Positions 25,539-37,691 of a stretch of DNA of 64,000 bases are shown here, piece by piece. Below the pieces are notes generated by a model. The model saw only the letters and a program-made list of their open reading frames with translations. It had not been told where the DNA came from and did not search any database. Every line of letters begins with the position of its first letter. The first letter of the stretch is position 1. The position numbers and the translations under genes were made by a program. Origin of the DNA: Glandiceps talaboti (taxonomy: Eukaryota > Hemichordata > Enteropneusta > Spengelidae); assembly GCF_964340395.1 (NCBI RefSeq), contig NC_135549.1:19865342-19929341 (forward strand), written 5' to 3'.

Positions 25539-28500
25539 TAGGCACCTACATAAATTCCTTTAAATACATATATACACACTATTTGTATTCCTGATGCTAA
25601 TGTCGTGCTTTCAAAACGTCTATACACTCTTGATAAGACGAGTAATTTTCAACCATACGAACTGCAAGTATGTTGACTCGTTAGTTTAAGCAGTGATCAG
25701 GGAACGTGAGTTACAACATTCACCCGCAACTGCTACTCAGACATTTCAAACACTACACTACGACAGGTTACTGAAACAAAAACTTCAACTATGAGTGGTA
25801 CTTATTTAAATTAATTAAACCAACATTTCAGATCGAGGATAGTTCTTGATGGATGAAGAGAAATACCTCCTGGCTAGACTATTATTTTATAAATTATAAA
25901 CCCAGATAAAGCACGTAGAAGTACACATGAATACACGTACGGAAAGAGACATGGCGACTATATCTATGTCTAAAAATAAAGGACGTAGTTGAATAACGAG
26001 GAAAGATTATCTAACCAAACGATAGACTCGTCAGTGATAATTATCAACTTACAATGCGGGGATAAATGTAAATAACCTAAATTGCAGATTGCAAAAAGGG
26101 ATTTTTGATACCTGTAGAATGATATAACATCACACTTACGAGTAAATATTTACACCGCTGTTAGGTAAATCATAATCAATAAAGCAAATAACCCAACCTC
26201 GTTGTCTGGTGATCAAATGTTGACAAGTCTGATGACCATTATATGATAAATGCGTTCGAAATATGACAGATCGAGCATTCGTGCAATGTTTTAGATATTA
26301 ACTGATTATGTGGTGTTCAGTAGCATGTTTTGAATCATCAGTGTAATGCAAATAGATATGTATCAAATAAAAGGTTAGTTTACTGAAGGGCTTAAAACAA
26401 ATCCACCCAATATGCACTACACGAATCAACATCGTCACATCTTATTCAAACTTTATCTATAGTAGCCTGAACACATTTGTCAATAACTCTTGATGTGCCA
26501 AGAATAACAAAATCACACGATCGATTGCGGTTTGCATTTTAATTTATTTGTGGAGTTATGATCTATTGCCAGGATATAACCCATAGTTACGTATTTTTAC
26601 ATTTAGAGATCCAACTCACAAATTTGTCAAGATTATAAGTTTAACAAGATTAATGTACAGCTGCAAGTAACCAAGGCTAACTAAGGACGGTTTGAGTCTG
26701 TCATATCCCATACTTCACCTAGTACAGGTATCGTCATTGTAGGTTCTACGAAGTTCAATGTAAAGACAACAGAAATGCATAACTTATAACAATTTGTCGA
26801 TATATCGATCAAGTTTCAAGGTATCCAAAATGAGCACAAGAATTGAAAACAATAATTGTGGGCCTAAATGAGAAGAATTTGAGAGAAAGATGAGATATTC
26901 AACATTAACCTGAAGTGAATGAGGAATATTTGTGTACATAAAGAATTATCTAAACATAGTCCCATAGAACTACGAAGCTGCTATGTTTCATAGGCGTCAT
27001 TGACAGGCTCGTCTTAAAACATCACGTTCTTCAAGTCTAAATATGCTTCGAACGACAGTTTAATTAACATACAAATGAACCATGCGGAAACATTTATGCC
27101 TAGCCCATTCAAATTGTAATAACAGGAAACTTCGTTTCTTTTTGATAATGCCGACAGGTCTAGCGCAATTGCATTACAAACATGTCAATGCTCCGAACAG
27201 TCTGGAACCCTAGTCTCCAACCTTGGAAAGGAAACTAAATTGAAGTGAGAGATGCGTTGCAAGTCACACAATTTATATATACATCTAGCCCTTACCAATT
27301 TATTGAGTATTTGACCCATACCTAAACGCTGATAACACGGCATGTCCCTTAATGCGTCTGCTTTCAGAGTATTATTTAGCCGAGTGTTCATTAGTATATA
27401 TATTTCGATCAGATAACCAACAATATATTCAGTGAAAATTGTTAAAATACCAGTAACTGGGTACTGTAATGTCAATTACATGTCTAAATTTAGGTTGTTG
27501 ATTTTAGGGTGTGGACCCAAAAATCAATTTGATTGGATTTATTGTACCATGTGTACAACTACACAGTTAGGGTCACTACATTCAGAAACTGCTTCCAACT
27601 GAGCCGCATTGCATTATGCATACATCCGAGCCTTTAAAACTGTTCTGAGTGATACATTGTCAATTATATACATGCCCAATGTAGCATGACTGTAATAATG
27701 CAAATTTAGAGGAGGTGTTGATTAAAAAATAATTCATGATTAAACTTTAAATAATTACAAAAATGTAAACATTATGATAAGGTACTCTGCAAGGTATTTA
27801 ATTTAAAAGAAATAGTATTGAGGGCTGAAATGCGTATTGTTAATCTGGTTATAGTATCAAATTATTTTCATTTCACTAATTAAAATACTGGATCTAGGCT
27901 TTAATCAACTATATTAAAGATATAATTACACGAATGTACCTTAATCATGTATGCAGACTTGTGGTATAAATTAATTACACCGATGGTGTCTGCGTTAATA
28001 GTACAGTAAGTTACACTTGAAGAAGTACTGTGTATAGAAAGACAGTGTGACAATGTAATGATACACGCACATTCGCGAAAAGTGAGCTCACATGGAGTTG
28101 TTACATTATGGCTATTATAGTATAAAGCTAATACCATATTCAGTTAACTTGGCTTTGGATACATTACATAACACAGATAACATTGAGCGAGAAACTTGGC
28201 ATTTGGAAATGATAAAAGTTAGTCTCATGACAACGTTATACCCGATATCTGTAATGTGTAAAACCAATCAACATAATATATCAGTCCTTTAACATGTGTA
28301 TGTGTGTAAATGCATGATGTGGAGTCTCGTAAACTTTCAAAGTTATAGTTTATGCATAGAACATACAGAAAAGTGTAATTGAATTATTTCAATCTAGAAA
28401 ATTAGGGAAAAAACGATAGGACTGTTTAAACGTTTTGCAGAAAGCAGAATAAACAGACAGCAAAGTATCTTCAAGGTATACATGTAAATAGTATATATCG

Positions 28501-28975
28501 TTGTAGTTCTCTAGCAGAAATGTAATGTGACGACCGAGTGCGTATTTACTCTAAGCATATATTTGGAACCTTCAACGTTCCATGCCTAACCTTCTAAGGG
28601 TAAAATGATTAGGGGTGCTAGAGAATACAGGCTGTTGAATTCTATGAAATTTATTTTTCCTTAGGGTCTGTCTCGATATGATACTAAAATCATATGTCCA
28701 AGACGCGTTTTTAACGTATGTTCGTTCTTTGTGAATGTAAACCATACTCTAATAACGTTCACATGCAGTGCAGAGAAGTGAAGTAATGTGAAATTCCAGG
28801 TTTCTTTATAACCGCATTTAACTATTTACAATGCATACAATATCGTCAATTCATCTTATATATTGGCAAAACACAAATACCTTACTTCTATGTAACGAAC
28901 GGAGACATGATTTAAATGACATTGTTGACAACAAATAAACACAACAAATACTGCAGAAAAATGTTGAATCACGAT
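21330..28975. other. Unassigned AT-rich stretch
   Basis: No gene, RNA or long repeat recognised. A 17-bp tandem duplication (CATACATATTCAACTT) lies near 22945-22980 and an (AAC)n tract at 25502-25538. All open frames are short and featureless. Confidence 0.35.
25502..25538 (+). repeat. (AAC)n microsatellite
   Basis: About twelve AAC units. Confidence 0.95.
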
Positions 28976-28979
28976 AACT

Positions 28980-29700
28980 GAACGTTAGGATCAAAGGTCA
29001 ATCTCTCAAAGAGAGCTTATTGAGCCTGGCAATTGGCACTATAGATACTTGAATGTATTCTCCATGTATTAAAGTTGTTGAGTTATGTTGTAAATAATAA
29101 ATGTTCACTACAAATATAATTGCCATTGAGTAAAAAGTGATAAGAGTACCAACAATAATGCGTGTGTATGTTTATGGATCTGCATTATCCATAAACATGA
29201 ATCTAAAAGACATTAGTCACACATAATTGCTACAAAGTGACTACAATAACTTACTTTTGATGGTCTAACCTGTAGGTCAAGTTAAAAGGTCACGAGAGAG
29301 ATTGCATGTGGGTATATGGGGTTAGACACTTGAATAGAGTTTATTAATTATGTATTGAAGTTTGTGAGTTTTACTACAAATATGGCTGTCATTCAGTAAA
29401 CATTACATGAGCACCAAAAACAATTCTTATGTATACTTCTTTTCGTCAATGCTACTTGTCAACTTGATTTAAAAGAAATTGGCAATATGTAACTACATCA
29501 ATGTGTCTGTGATAGACAGGAATTGGCTTGATTTTGATAGGGTCAGGTCACAAAAGATAGTTTGTATCTGATAATATGGGGTGATATTTGAAAGAAATGG
29601 GATATTGCATATCTGAGAAATGACGTAGTACGGACCGACGCACGTAGCCAATAACACTAGCTCCCTCCTTTGGGGGATAATAATACATTCAGAGGGAAAG
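28980..29700 (+). repeat. Dispersed repeat, inverted copy at 47150-47870
   Basis: Long ordered similarity to the reverse complement of 47150-47870. Shared blocks include TTCACTACAAATAT...GCCATTGA, CTGCATTATC, CACACATAATT...TTGCTACAAAG, CTTACTTTTGATGGTCTA, GGCAATATGTAA, TGTCTGT.ATAG.CAGGAATTG, ATCTGATAATATGGGG and TCTGAGAAATGAC. The related phrase CACTACAAATATGGCNGNCATT recurs within one copy, suggesting internal subunits. No coding capacity or terminal repeats recognised. Confidence 0.75.
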
Positions 29701-30279
29701 CACATCATTATGAATTATGTCCCAATCATTACCTTTTATACGATCCTGATGTACTAATCACAACCATTTACCGCAAATTAAGTATTTTAATTAAAAATTA
29801 ATTAACTATACTTCATACATTTAAGTGTAGCCAAGGTATAAAGTAGTATTGGTAACCAAAAAGTTCTGGAATATCACTCGAAGTCCTGAATTTTTAATTC
29901 GCGAACATAGCATTGGCAAATTTGGAAGATTGCGAAGGAAATCTTTCTCACCCCGGGCCCACCCCACAACAACCCCGTTAGAATTTTTTCGAAACACATC
30001 TATTTTAACCTCTAGCACCGACAAATCCCAAACAAATAATCGAAAGAAAAAAAGAGAAAACAATCTCCCATGCTACTTAGTATTTACTGAAATGCTTTTA
30101 AAATGTGACAACAAATTTCAAAAATAGAAAATGTATGGAAAGCAGATTTAAATAAATTCTGTTTCGGTCAGTTTCTCCAGCCTGGGGGGTTGGATTCTTA
30201 AATCGGGCCGACAAAAAGTCACTGACCCCCACTGAAAGTCACTGACCACCCACTGTCTGTAAAACCAGAAACAGGCTGA

Positions 30280-30330
30280 ACCCCCCCCCCCCCATCACTT
30301 AATTGTAAAATATGACGACCCCCCCCCCCC
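30280..30330. repeat. Two poly-C runs
   Basis: Runs of about 13 and 12 C residues near 30280 and 30319. Simple sequence, error-prone to assemble. Confidence 0.8.
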
Positions 30331-30491
30331 CATATATATAATATTCACATGACAGGTATTTTTTTACCGTGACCCAGTGTGGACTGCGTGACTGTCTTGC
30401 AAATACTTTATAAGATCCCGGGCTAGCACTATCATAATAATAATTTTTGACTACACAGGTTAAATAATATATATATTCAAAAAGGGGTTTA

Positions 30492-31275
30492 ATAGCATCT
30501 TGACAGTAAGAGGTAGGGGGAAGAGCTGCTTGAGACTGGGATGTGTACACCTCATTTTGGGGGTCCTAGGGGATCTCCCCCTATAATTCATGGGTTTTTG
30601 TATTCTGCAAAGTCAATTTTGAGACTATTCAGACCCTTTCAGACAACAATTTCTAAGCTTTACAAGACAGCACCAACATGTAAAAAATATAGCATCTTGA
30701 CAGTAAGAGGGGAAGAGCTTGAGACTGGGATATGTCCAGCTCACGTTGGTGGGGGGGGGGGTCCAAAGGGGTCTCCCTCTAGAAGCCATGGAGGATTTTG
30801 ACTCTTGAAGCCTATATTTAGGCTATTCAGACCCTTCAAGCAATAACTTAATCCATGCTTTACAAGACAGCACCATCAAGTATCAGAAACTATTCTTTAT
30901 AACTTACATAGGATTGAAATATGATCTTAAAAAGTTAAATGGCATCACCATATGTAGTAAAGGTCAGCACATCTAATCGTCGTATGAGTTTAAGGCAATT
31001 TCAGACTATCTTGGCAAACATGTCACATCTTTTAAAAGACAATATCATCTCAAATTAGAATAGGGTGAATATATTTAAGGAAAAGGAAAGTTTAATACCA
31101 TTATGACAGTAAAAAGGTTAAGTTGTTGGTGTATCTGATTGTTGGTTGAATGCATGAGTGGCCTCTGGGGGTTAGGGAGTCCTTGGGGTTTTCCCCCTGG
31201 CAGATCTGCAGCTTTTTGCTTGTTTAGGTTATTCATAGCCTTTGAGGTAATATTCCCAAGCTTTGCCGTAGTTAA
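30492..31275 (+). repeat. Three degenerate ~200-bp repeat units
   Basis: Unit 1 begins at 30492 and unit 2 at 30689, both starting ATAGCATCTTGACAGTAAGAGG. Both contain GCTTGAGACTGGGAT, a G-rich block, TCTCCCTCTA/TCTCCCCCTA, CTATTCAGACCCTT and GCTTTACAAGACAGCACCA. A third, more diverged unit begins near 31096 (ATACCATTATGACAGTAAAAAGG) after an unrelated ~190-bp spacer, and ends with TTATTCATAGCCTTTGAGG and CCAAGCTTTGCCG. Confidence 0.75.
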
Positions 31276-31693
31276 ATAATTTATTAAGTGGATATAAAAT
31301 AGCAATTTCCCCTTTTGTTTAATAATCCGTGAATTTAATACACGAAACATCATAATTTTAGATGATATCTCAAAATATACTTAATAATTTATGTTTGATA
31401 TCATCATACCAACTCTACGCATCAGTGATAACAGATAGCCTTACTGCTCTTCCCTGTGAACCATCAGGAATGTTGTTTACTTACGCAAAACAAATGTCTG
31501 TATTCTTAACGTAAAGTAGACAAATTATGTAGATTGGCCGCCAGAGTTATTATATCATATATCTTTATGCCAATTGTAGATAGGACAACATTTGTGTGTA
31601 CTCCTCGCTATATTCCAGGCATGACCTATGAAAATAAACAAAATAATAATTAAACATAATAACATACACACGAACAGACACAGGCAGACAAAC

Positions 31694-31697
<4 letters not shown>

Positions 31698-31760
<63 letters not shown>
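31698..31760. repeat. (TA)n array
   Basis: About 63 bp of pure TA, adjoining the tRNA-like module at 31771-31831. Confidence 0.95.
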
Positions 31761-31767
<7 letters not shown>

Positions 31768-31770
31768 GAG

Positions 31771-31831
31771 TGCTCTAACCAGCAGAGCTAACGCCTCAAC
31801 TGGTAGATTCCGCATGTGTCGTCTCATATAG
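31771..31831 (-). repeat. tRNA-D-arm-like module between two (TA)n arrays
   Basis: The minus strand reads GTTAGCTCTGCTGGTTAGAG and then CACTCTG, closely resembling a tRNA D-arm and RNA polymerase III A box. No B box follows: (TA)n begins within about 15 bases. The GCTCTGC...TAGAGCACTG core is shared with 41006-41035 and 55325-55351/55555-55581, each next to a hammerhead and a (TA)n array. Confidence 0.5.
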
Positions 31832-31855
31832 TGTATACTGTGTACAAACTAAATC

Positions 31856-31862
<7 letters not shown>

Positions 31863-31940
<78 letters not shown>
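31863..31940. repeat. (TA)n array
   Basis: About 78 bp of pure TA, on the other side of the tRNA-like module. Confidence 0.95.
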
Positions 31941-31943
<3 letters not shown>

Positions 31944-32253
31944 AGAAATTAGGAGGACTTAAGCCATAATTCAGAGTTTCTCAGATATGCGTTTATCAGT
32001 TGGCTAGATCAGTTTGATAAGGTCAGTGCGTTTCACCTCGATTACATATTAACATGACAGTTACAGAATGACACCTTTTAAGTGTCTTTTTTTTATAGTT
32101 TGCTAGATGTTTTTTTGTTTTCATGTCACTCTGCTTTTCGGTATGAGCTTCTATTTCTATTTGTGTAGCTTGTTTCCATCAGCCTTGATAATAAACAATT
32201 TTTCAGCCAAGCATAGATTGCATCATTGTGTCTTATTAATGTAAGCTGTCGCC

Positions 32254-32703
32254 ATGGAGATGATAGTCCAATTAACGCTGTATTTAGTTTCAAAAAAATA
32301 TTTGGACAACTCTTTACTGACCTGGATGCGTTTGTTGACAAATGAGTGTTTGGGCACGTTGAATCTTAATTTAAATGAATTCTCTGTAAGTTACATATTT
32401 GACACATTATTGTCATTTATAGACAGTGACCAAGGAACGGGCATGAAACGCAGTGTGTACAATTCCCTACAATTACAGAGTTTGGTTGTGGATTTCACTG
32501 TCCGCTTGACTGAATCTTGTGTTGTGGGCTTTGATGATGTTAGCCATAGTATTCATGCAGCTATAACAAATTTTCACATTTCCTCTGTTGAAGATTTTAT
32601 GCAATTTCGTATCTTGAAATATTTCTTTGTCTTCTCCGTGTGTGGGGTCTCTGTAAATATTATGTCTTTCTTGTTCCCGTTACTATTCAAGGCATCATTT
32701 TAG
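32254..32703 (+). CDS. Unrecognised 149-codon open frame (doubtful)
   Basis: An ATG-started open frame of 149 codons, unusually long for non-repetitive sequence in so AT-rich a window. The translation has a hydrophobic C-terminal stretch (about residues 123-147, rich in Phe, Val and Leu) that could be one membrane segment. No conserved motif, splice site or paralogue was recognised, and codon use looks like the surroundings. Chance occurrence is at least as likely as a gene or exon. Confidence 0.15.
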   Translation: MEMIVQLTLYLVSKKYLDNSLLTWMRLLTNECLGTLNLNLNEFSVSYIFDTLLSFIDSDQGTGMKRSVYNSLQLQSLVVDFTVRLTESCVVGFDDVSHSIHAAITNFHISSVEDFMQFRILKYFFVFSVCGVSVNIMSFLFPLLFKASF

Positions 32704-35700
32704 AATGGATCACACTTCTTTAAATTTGTTGCAGGAAATGCATGGTATTCGAGTACTTACTGGTGACGGGAGGTGACTGATTCTTATTAGAAGCACTTCA
32801 AAAAAGAAATCTAGTAAATATCCGTACTTATGTGTGATAAACAATCAATATTCTAATTACTATTAATCTTATTTACCCGTTTTGTCACATTTGCATATAC
32901 CTAATAATTTTAGTGAATCATAAATTCTTATATCAAGTCATTTAATGTATCCTCCGATCCTGGGTCGGGTACTACATTTTTCATTGTATTGGTATCACTT
33001 ATTTATTTCAGACACTCAAAATATATCCCATAAATTGAACTAAAAAACATATAAATATAAAAACAACCAATACCTATTTTACAAACATTTACCTTGCACT
33101 ATGCATGACAAGTCAGATATATACATGATAGTAGTTGGTTTGTAAATACAACATGGCTCGCAACACACAATACATAAAGTTTTCTTATGATTATCTTGAT
33201 GATGCCGAATGAGGAGATGAGTACAGGGGGTTTCCAATATCTAGAGCAACATACAAAACTTCAATATATATTATCCCCCAGCAAGAGCTTTCAACGATAA
33301 ACCCATAAAAGAGATATACGCTTACAAAAGCAAAACAGGATACTCATGTGACGCCAAACATGATCGGCTTCTTTTGAAAAGTCACGAACGTTGCTGAACA
33401 AATTGACTTCGCATCATTTGCACAACATACTTGGGTTGACTTTCTGATAAATGTGACAGACAAGTATCCTTTCGTTCAACATTGCATAAGTATTTACAAC
33501 ATAAATTATTCATATGTCTTCTGAGTGAATAGATATTTGCGATATCACGAATACTAGTATGCTTCAATTTATGTCTGAACGACTATTCTTTTGAAGTTGT
33601 CTATATTTTAATGACCTACCGTCTAGATGTATCAGGCCCAACTACAAAGTGCATGTACAACAACAAATCATCAATGTGTTCAATTGTTGCTTTGGCTTCG
33701 CGTAAACTCATGGTAAAGGGGTTTCACTTTGATTTGAAGAGACATACGAGTTAACTGTGTACATACCAGAAAAGAGGAGCCATTTCATGACAGTTTTTAG
33801 GAGGACATCTCCTTTTAACTGTATGGTGTGTTACACTGTCAACAATTCATGCGTTTGTTGGTACAGATTTGTCACATGAAGGCGTTGCCCACTGCGAAAT
33901 TTCAAAATGTGTCTAATCTTCCTTCCATTACTTTGCTTGACAAAAAGAGGAGTGTGTGACATTTCACGTCAACCGAATTATCCTTTAGATAAATTCCCTC
34001 TCTGATTACATTAAACCAATGACGTAGATATATCAGCAGTAATGGCTTGAAATTACTTTTAATTGATCAAATGCCCTCTAAAGACCATCTTTGATATATA
34101 TATATTTCAGAAACGTGTAATGGAAATTGTACGCTTGACTTCCAAATTGTTTTGTCGGCAAATACAAAAGGGGTTTGTGCCCGTGAAATGTTTAACAGGC
34201 ATACGATTTTCTAATTTGTTGAAATTCCTGTCGCTGGGGAACAAATTGATTGCGCAATTAATTTGATCGTTGAGTTGACATGGAACAGGTAATATAATAA
34301 GGGGAAAACTTTGACAGATAACATGATAGAAAATACCCTTTGAGGATAATAATTGACATATTACTGGTGAATTACGTTTGGCGTAAGATACAGTCATCAG
34401 ATGCTGTGCTTAAACTCTGTACAATTCTGATTTTCTTGACAAACCAGATTCCCAACTTTAAGACTACACTGAATGATCTTGTTACTGAGCATGCCATACC
34501 ACTGCTTCATGTACATATACAGAATATTTACTTTCAAACGCGAATGATGTAATAACAAACTTTCCCTTCCCTGTTTTGTTTATGGTAAAACGTGCCATCA
34601 CATTGAAGTAGTTTATGCTACATTAAATAATCAACTTCGTTACAGTCTGACAGTCGGTGATGTTAACCTTGATAAGACGGGGGATATTCTTTTTAAAAAA
34701 GCTGTATACGTGAATTTGCAGTGCGCTATTTCGATATTCTATCTGCTCCTCTCAATCACAAGGGAAAACGAAAATTATTCTCCTCTACTATTGTTACCTG
34801 GAGTGGAAATTTAACATGATACGCCATGTCAATTAACGTCTTAAATGCACACGTTGTAAATTTTGTTCTTCCTACACCTAATTTCACTTAGGTTGATAGA
34901 TTATGGAGCGTATTGAGACTCGTATGTGTAATGTATATCACATACCCCTGTTTTGTGCCGTAGTTATGGTATATTGCAATTTCGAGTTGCACAGTTATTG
35001 GAGGTACGTATGGTGAAGTACTGTACTTTAATTTGTAATCATGAACTACAGGGAGATAGGGGTGAATGGTCTCTCGAGATTTGTGTTCTAACGTTGCTAC
35101 CACTTCGAGTGAATTCAACTGCCATTAGCACGCCACATAGAATATATCATGAGAATTAAACCATATAACGTACTTAATGTATAACGTACCATTAATTTAA
35201 TTACGTGTTGTCGTGTAATCGAGTTTACATATGTTAAACGACAAAGGTCAGTTTTTAGGAGTGCAAAGGTAACAACGGTAAAAGTGAAAGGTTAGTTTTA
35301 ACAGCTTCATATTACTATCCACTCATATCGAGTGACTAGATTATAAATATTAAGCTGAAAAAGCTTGCTTTGTGGCTGTTGATATTACACTTAGATAGGG
35401 CATATGATTAATGTATAATGTTATTTTGTGTGTTATTTTATTTTATTTTTATTTTTTTGAGAGGGGGTTTATTTATTTCTGCGTAAACTAAATCATCATT
35501 CGGTATTTATAATATTCTGCTCAGGTATATTTGACATAATATAATATCTAAACTTTACGATAACATGCTCAAATATTATCTCTTATTCATCTAACATTGC
35601 AGATAGTACTCAATTTGTGACTAATTGATAAAATCCTCACCGTTATATTACGAACATCCCATATTTACCTATAAAATTGAAATCTTATATAGTTATAGTT

Positions 35701-37580
35701 CCTTACAAATTGAAAGGTTTCAGTTAATACTTCATTGCATTGGACAGTGTACAAGTGATAAAATATATTTGCAGTAAGTCAATGTAAGTCAATCGTCAGT
35801 GAATATTTCAAAGTAGCCATAGCAAACTGTATTTTTCCTTACCTGAAGCGAGGTTAATTGATTTTTCCTCCTCTGCAAGGTGTGTTATGGGTCAGGGAAT
35901 CTTAGTACATGGGAATGCAAGAGGGCAGGACTAAATAGATTCTAAAAAAACGCTCCAGAATATTCTAAATGGTTTAGATTCGACCTCATGACATTGTATG
36001 TAGATCCATAGCAACAATCTATTATTTCCCAGGGCTAGATATACATTCCCTGGTGACATGGAATGCAATGATTATTATATTAAGATGATTAACTCCGCTA
36101 CCACTATTGACTAATAAGAGCTAAATGACTCTAGGAAAAATGTATATTCATCGACATGACATTTCATTATCTGTTGGAATGTTTGTTTCCATTAAAGATT
36201 TCTATTTTTATAATGCAACAAGTATCGTTGCACCATTATTATAAAAAAGCTCACAAAACAAGGTATGATGTAGTTGTTTTTTTACCATATCAGCTCATGT
36301 ACACATAATACAGTCGTTCGTCTACTACAATGACAATCCGGACGTAAGGTTTTATTAAACAAATTTACACAAATATATGTTGCCATTTATTAATACATAC
36401 ATGTACCTTTTTCTGTTCATATTGTCAATATTTGACCTCTTCGTAGACTCATTATTTGTATAGCAATACCAGTCATTATTCTGAGTGTTGATTATATTTT
36501 AGTATCTATGGTTCTTGTCTCTGTCCGATGTTTTGTTAAAGACTTAGTATATAATATATGTCACTTTTACGAGATTAAAAAACTATAGTGTCAGTGTACA
36601 TATATAGACATATTATCTGAGTAACGAAATATCACGGAGAATCTATGTTCATTGTTCAGTCATATTATTAATATTAATCCAGCGTGTTAGATGTTAACGT
36701 TGTAGTTTCTAATTAGTATAATTGTGCCAAAGTATCGTAGAGTACTGACTTATACAATGTTCATGTTAAATGTAAGAATTTCCTGACAAAAATATAGACG
36801 CTATATACAATATCACTTACACTTATTACACGGAGAAATATTCAAGTAATAGTATGTATGCGTATGGTCAACTAATTAAGTAAATTTTAAAATTTATAGT
36901 TATCGAGATTGACGTTAATCTCCAATTTCTCTAAAATATTTACGCATTTTGTGCAAGGAAGCCTATGGGTTGTCATTCGGAGTCATTGGTATGTATTTTC
37001 TGGTAACAAGGTTTTAATGAAATGATAATAGCTGATTTTCAATTTCTCAAGTGAATGCAGATGCCGGGGATATATAACATGATGTACTGGCTTATAGCTA
37101 GCAGTATTGTTAAAGTTAACATTAACCTACGCGTTTATATGAATATGATTGAAGTACTGGATAGCATCTTACCCAATATCAAAGTATACAGCCCTTCAGA
37201 CACTCTTTAAAAAAGTGAACAATGAATCTGTCAACATTTATATACAATATTAAACAAGGGACTACTTCCTTATTTACGCCTTCTATACGTGAACATCACG
37301 ATTATCATGTTGCCTTTGCAAATTGAAACGACTTGCTCCTTCCATATATGATAAAATAAATTAATTTAATACAAGTCACGTATTCTGCTCCGTGGATTAT
37401 TCAGGGAAATGTTCTTAACTTTGTTTTCACCATTTCTATTGACGTAGGTTGAGGTATAATTAAACATGATATATGAGGTGCAATTATTCAGTGATATTGA
37501 AGTGCTAAGATGATTTGCGCTTCTAAAGGGACATGGTACTTTATGAGGTGATTATCCATTGTCATTCAAGTGTGTAGAAT
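32704..37580. other. Unassigned AT-rich stretch
   Basis: No coding region, RNA or long repeat recognised on either strand. Confidence 0.35.
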
Positions 37581-37583
37581 TTT

Positions 37584-37691
37584 ACAAGTATCGGGATAAT
37601 TAAAGATCGTCTGCGTCAGTGAATGATGATGATATTGACAAGTATCGGGATAATTAAAGATCGTCTGCGTCAGTGAATGATGATGATATTG
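37584..37691 (+). repeat. Perfect 54-bp tandem duplication
   Basis: 37584-37637 and 37638-37691 are identical by eye, each starting ACAAGTATCGGG and ending GATATTG. Absence of divergence implies a recent event or an assembly duplication. Confidence 0.9.

Noticed and set aside
31976-31999. Hammerhead-like GTTTC...TTATCAG (minus strand) beside the (TA)n array ending at 31940
   Set aside because: Core reads CUGAUAA and stem II does not pair. It may be a ruined copy, but the evidence is too weak to annotate.
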